Below, piece by piece: positions 6,133 through 6,809 of a stretch of 6,809 nucleotides of DNA. The position numbers and the translations under genes were made by a program. This DNA is from Chitinophagia bacterium. Its GTDB lineage: Bacteria > Bacteroidota > Bacteroidia > Chitinophagales > Chitinophagaceae. Location of the stretch: contig RGVM01000144.1 of assembly GCA_010027295.1 (NCBI GenBank), positions 1 through 6,809 of the forward strand, in the 5' to 3' direction. The first letter of the stretch is position 1; every line of letters begins with the position of its first letter. Under the pieces are notes generated by a model. That model was not told the origin of the DNA, ran no database searches, and was given only the letters and a program-made list of their open reading frames with translations.

Positions 6133-6809
6133 ATGTCATTCAAAAAAATCGACAAGTACATTAACGGCCTTGCGGTGAAGGATGGTAAATCCTTCAGGCT
6201 CCGTAAGTTCGACACCGATTATGACCGGAAGACGGTCACCCGACAGGAAGGGGAGGAGTTGCTCACCAAGGGCATCCGACAACTGGCGGAACTACAAGAC
6301 AAGCTCTATGCACATGACCAGCACAGCGTACTGATCGTCATCCAGGCGATGGACGCAGCCGGAAAAGACGGAGTCATCCGGCATGTCATGAGTGGACTGA
6401 ACCCACAAGGCGTCCGGGTGACAAGCTTCAAGGCCCCCAGTGCACAGGAGCTCGACCACGATTATCTATGGAGGCACAGTCTCGCGCTTCCCGCCCGGGG
6501 TGAGATCGGCATCTTCAACCGATCGCATTATGAGAATGTCCTTGTCACCAGGGTCTATCCGGAATACATCCTCAACGAAAACCTACCCGGCATCGCAAAG
6601 GTGGCAGATATCGATGAAGCCTTCTGGGACCAACGGTTCCGCCAGATCCGACGCTTCGAGAAGAATCTGCATGAGAACGGAACCCTCATCCTGAAGTTCA
6701 TGCTCCATGTATCCCGAAAGGAGCAGAAAAGAAGACTCCTCGAACGGATCGACGACCCGTCCAAGAACTGGAAGTTCTCCATTGGCGACCTGAAGGCCCG
6801 TGCCGACTG
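6133..6809 (+). CDS. Polyphosphate kinase 2 family protein (partial, 3' end missing)
   Basis: The first 225 codons of a PPK2-family polyphosphate:nucleotide phosphotransferase; the frame is still open at the window end, and family members usually run to roughly 270-300 residues. PPK2 enzymes move phosphate between polyphosphate and nucleotides. This one resembles the class III group (Cytophaga hutchinsonii and Meiothermus type), whose members can phosphorylate AMP and ADP. Visible motifs: the Walker A-like QAMDAAGKDGVI (71-82), HVMSGLNPQGV (84-94), FKAPSAQELDHDYLWR (99-114), the Walker B-region IGIFNRSHYENVLV (125-138), and the lid-region KFMLHVSRKEQKRRLLERID (188-207). KNWKF follows at 211-215. 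No signal peptide, so cytosolic. The ATG at 6133 is the first in the frame after the stop at 6073. No strong Shine-Dalgarno sequence is seen. The subclass is inferred from remembered motifs; the family is firm. Confidence 0.93.
   Translation, partial: MSFKKIDKYINGLAVKDGKSFRLRKFDTDYDRKTVTRQEGEELLTKGIRQLAELQDKLYAHDQHSVLIVIQAMDAAGKDGVIRHVMSGLNPQGVRVTSFKAPSAQELDHDYLWRHSLALPARGEIGIFNRSHYENVLVTRVYPEYILNENLPGIAKVADIDEAFWDQRFRQIRRFEKNLHENGTLILKFMLHVSRKEQKRRLLERIDDPSKNWKFSIGDLKARAD

Overview
The window looks like a chromosomal segment from a relatively GC-rich (by eye mid-50s percent, not counted) member of the Bacteroidota. Two neighbouring genes point there most strongly. One encodes a large secreted protein ending in a type B (CHU_C / gliding-associated) type IX secretion sorting domain. 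The other encodes a PorP/SprF-family outer-membrane partner. A WbqC-family gene and a class III-like PPK2 kinase fit the same phylum. The PorP subtype, with an insert containing TTPTSFPMKGENPRGR, reminds me of Chitinophagia/Sphingobacteriia, but this is recall and not a search.

Layout. Positions 67-543 (minus): a small LEA14-like lipoprotein. Positions 544-634: a short divergent intergenic region. Positions 635-1228 (plus): a WbqC-family protein. Positions 1266-4913 (plus): a 1215-residue exported cargo protein with an IgGFc-binding-like N-terminal region, about seven Ig/PKD-like modules and a T9SS type B C-terminal domain. Positions 4914-5052: a gap holding a small hairpin and a doubtful 30-codon reading frame. 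Positions 5053-6075 (plus): a PorP/SprF protein. Positions 6133-6809 (plus): the 5' part of a PPK2 gene cut by the window edge. No tRNA, rRNA, CRISPR array, insertion sequence or DNA-level tandem repeat was seen.

How the genes work together. The cargo and PorP/SprF genes form a recognisable pair: in other Bacteroidota, PorP/SprF-type proteins are needed for secretion or surface attachment of type B cargo such as SprB. The large protein is therefore probably displayed on the cell surface, perhaps as an adhesin or in cell-cell contact; its ligand cannot be read from the sequence. All four plus-strand genes lie within 37-139 bp of each other and could be partly co-transcribed. WbqC (surface-sugar related) and PPK2 (polyphosphate/nucleotide metabolism) have no evident functional tie to the pair.

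I did not find a clearly new biological system. The most interesting points are the cargo/PorP pair, the regular cysteine pattern in the cargo's modules (broken in the last one), and the small start-overlapping reading frame with a hairpin in front of the PorP gene.
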